DNA of 64,000 bases, taken from assembly GCA_963738365.1 (NCBI GenBank), contig CAVTWH010000010.1, positions 620,001 to 684,000 of the forward strand, read 5' to 3'. This stretch comes from CAVTWH01 sp963738365 (GTDB taxonomy: Bacteria > Actinomycetota > Actinomycetes > Mycobacteriales > Micromonosporaceae). Below the pieces are notes generated by a model. The model was not told the origin of the DNA, made no database searches, and saw only the letters and a program-made list of their open reading frames with translations. This document shows positions 62,772-64,000 of the stretch, one piece after another (position 1 is the stretch's first letter; every line of letters begins with the position of its first letter). The position numbers and the translations under genes were made by a program.

Positions 62772-64000
62772 CTACAGCACAGCGTTCAGATCGGCGGTGG
62801 TCAGCGGTGCCTGCCGCGCCCGCAACTCGGCGAAGAGGAGGACCTCGCCGAGCAGCAGGGCGAAGTTCAGCGGCAGCCCGACCAGCGCCAGGACTCCGCT
62901 CACCAGGTGCCCGGCGGTGGCCCCGCCGGCCGCCGTGGCGATCGCGGCCGGGATCTGCAGGACGAACGAGGCGCCGCCCACGATCAGGACCAGCAGCGCC
63001 ATCCGGCCCAGCGCCCGGCCGAAGTTCTTGTGGATCATGCTGAATGACGTGCTGATCGGGTTGGCGCCCCGCTGGTAGAGCGCGACGGGCAGGTAGAGGC
63101 AGCCGGCCAGGGCGAAGTAGAGCGAGCCGACCACGCAGGCGCAGACGCCGACGGTCACGAGCAGGCCGTAGATCAGGGTCCAGCCCCACAGCCGGGCGGC
63201 GTTGGCCAGGCCGTAGCGCAGCGCGTCAGCCACCGGCGCGGGCGCGCCGGCCGCCCGGCGGGTGACCGTCCACACCAGTGCGGCCTGACCGAGCGCGCCG
63301 AGGAAGCCACCGACCACCACGAGCATCAGCAGGATCAGCAGGAACGCCACCGGGTGCGGGAAGTGGAACTCGGGCACCGCCCGCCCCTGCTCGTCGATGT
63401 GCTGGGTACTGGTCGGCGCGTAGACCGACAGCAGGGTGGACAGCACGGCGACCGGCACGCCCATGCTGAGTAGGCCGATGACGTACATGTCCCGCAGGTG
63501 CGCACCGATCAGCTTGAACACCCGGTTGAACCAGCCGGAGAAGCCTTCCGCGGCGGAGGTGACCAGCGGATCGGCCGGCGTCCCCGGCAGCCGGGTAGCC
63601 GCCGCCCGGGTAGACCGGCATCCCATAGGCCACCGGATAGGTCGGCGCGGCCGGGTAGCCGCCGGTTGCCGGCACCGCCGGATAACCGGCCGTTGCCGGG
63701 TAGCCGCCCGGTGCCGGCGTTGCCGGATAGCCGTCCACCGGCGGGGCCGGCGTTGCCGGATAGCCGTCCACCGGCGGGGGCTGCGTTGCCGGATAGCCGT
63801 CCACGGGCGGGGGCTGCGGTGCCGGCGTTGCCGGGTAGTCGTCCGCTGGCGGAGCGGCCGGGTGGGCGTCCGGTTCCGCAGTGGCCGGGCGGTCCGCCGG
63901 CTGGCGGCGCGGCCGGCGTCTCGGCAGTGGCGGGGTCGGGTGCGGAGTCGGCGGGTTCCCCGGTCGGCGGTGCTTCCGCTCCCGTGGGGATGCTCGCTGG
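62772..64000 (-). CDS. Repeat-rich polytopic membrane protein, 5' end outside the window (single-base frameshift)
   Basis: The globular part (GFSGWFNRVFKLIGAHLRDMYVIGLL..., five or six membrane helices, ending in LTTADLNAVL) resembles actinobacterial glycerophosphodiesterase-type membrane domains of unknown role. Upstream is a Pro/Gly/Tyr/Ala-rich region with DGYPATPAPP repeats in another frame. The frames join if one base is dropped from the CCCC at 63582-63585 (giving GGYPAAGTPADPLVTSAAEG). Low-complexity sequence continues to the right edge; a further shift near 63890 cannot be excluded. Confidence 0.7.
   Translation of the reverse strand, partial: SEHPHGSGSTADRGTRRLRTRPRHCRDAGRAASRRTARPLRNRTPTRPLRQRTTTRQRRHRSPRPWTAIRQRSPRRWTAIRQRRPRRWTAIRQRRHRAATRQRPVIRRCRQPAATRPRRPIRWPMGCRSTRAAATRLPGTPADPLVTSAAEGFSGWFNRVFKLIGAHLRDMYVIGLLSMGVPVAVLSTLLSVYAPTSTQHIDEQGRAVPEFHFPHPVAFLLILLMLVVVGGFLGALGQAALVWTVTRRAAGAPAPVADALRYGLANAARLWGWTLIYGLLVTVGVCACVVGSLYFALAGCLYLPVALYQRGANPISTSFSMIHKNFGRALGRMALLVLIVGGASFVLQIPAAIATAAGGATAGHLVSGVLALVGLPLNFALLLGEVLLFAELRARQAPLTTADLNAVL
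63719..63817 (-). repeat. 33-bp tandem repeat, three copies
   Basis: Copies at 63719-63751, 63752-63784 and 63785-63817 differ at a few positions; each begins GTTGCCGGATAGCCGTCCAC and encodes the DGYPATPAPPV unit of the membrane protein. Confidence 0.9.

Overview
The window is about 64 kb of very GC-rich actinobacterial chromosome. Many GTG starts, short GTGA/ATGA gene overlaps, GGAGG-type ribosome binding sites, a SepH cell-division gene, the futalosine menaquinone pathway (mqnB, mqnD), a groEL under CIRCE operators and secreted GH6/CBM2 and GH30/CBM13 glycosidases all fit a filamentous actinomycete. By inference this is Micromonosporaceae (Micromonospora-like). I see no rRNA, tRNA, CRISPR array, transposase, integrase or phage gene, so this looks like core or near-core chromosome rather than an island.

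Layout. 1-387: 3' part of a PPC/DUF296 gene. 906-8693: two secreted polysaccharide hydrolases (GH30-CBM13 and CBM2-GH6) on either side of an orphan response regulator and a leftward thiolase/acyl-CoA dehydrogenase/MaoC operon. 8831-13238: Tex, a small unknown protein and a DUF3048 lipoprotein. 13266-19282: WecG/TagA glycosyltransferase, sulfotransferase, GT2 glycosyltransferase and cysN-cysD-cysQ. This looks like a glycan-sulfation module, with sulfate activation and PAP disposal beside the sulfotransferase. 19521-26723: acetyltransferase, hotdog thioesterase, MsmX/UgpC-type ATPase, L-serine deaminase, DUF4230 membrane protein, glutaryl-CoA-dehydrogenase-like enzyme and a repeat-tailed unknown protein. 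26803-30359: leftward operon pdxH-MFS-galM-nitroreductase. 30615-35449: rightward citrate synthase, serC, sepH and aldo/keto reductase. 35525-41213: ThpR, a membrane protein, an ECF sigma factor with its YCII/DGPF partner, an MFS exporter with a MarR-like operator, and a purine permease. 41285-46161: DUF2530, DUF3027, MFS, mqnB, mqnD and a cold-shock protein. 46292-54041: a HAD-LarE fusion, a Helicase_C_3/WYL protein, a secreted GDPD, an HD hydrolase and the XPB helicase. 54389-60464: DUF4031, glpD, a membrane protein, a membrane-anchored subtilisin and a sugar MFS. 60852-64000: groEL with two CIRCE sites, and a repeat-rich membrane protein cut by the window edge.

Two window-wide themes matter for reading the annotation. 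(1) Five otherwise well-preserved genes (GH30, acyl-CoA dehydrogenase, DUF3048, sugar MFS, terminal membrane protein) each carry exactly one single-base frameshift that a one-base correction repairs completely. The simplest explanation is base-calling or assembly error, so I annotate them as genes with frameshifts, not as decayed genes. (2) Many proteins carry in-frame low-complexity repeats (thiolase insert, Tex tail, CysQ N-terminus, unknown protein at 26.1 kb, MFS tail at 44 kb, GDPD N-terminus, linker near 57.3 kb, and a 33-bp tandem repeat at 63.7 kb).

The most interesting items are the sulfation module, the HAD-LarE fusion, the operator-like palindromes before the two glycosidase genes, an isolated AT-rich 17-bp perfect hairpin at 51639-51682, and a cluster of TGACGTCA-like palindromes in the gene-poor gap 60465-60851.
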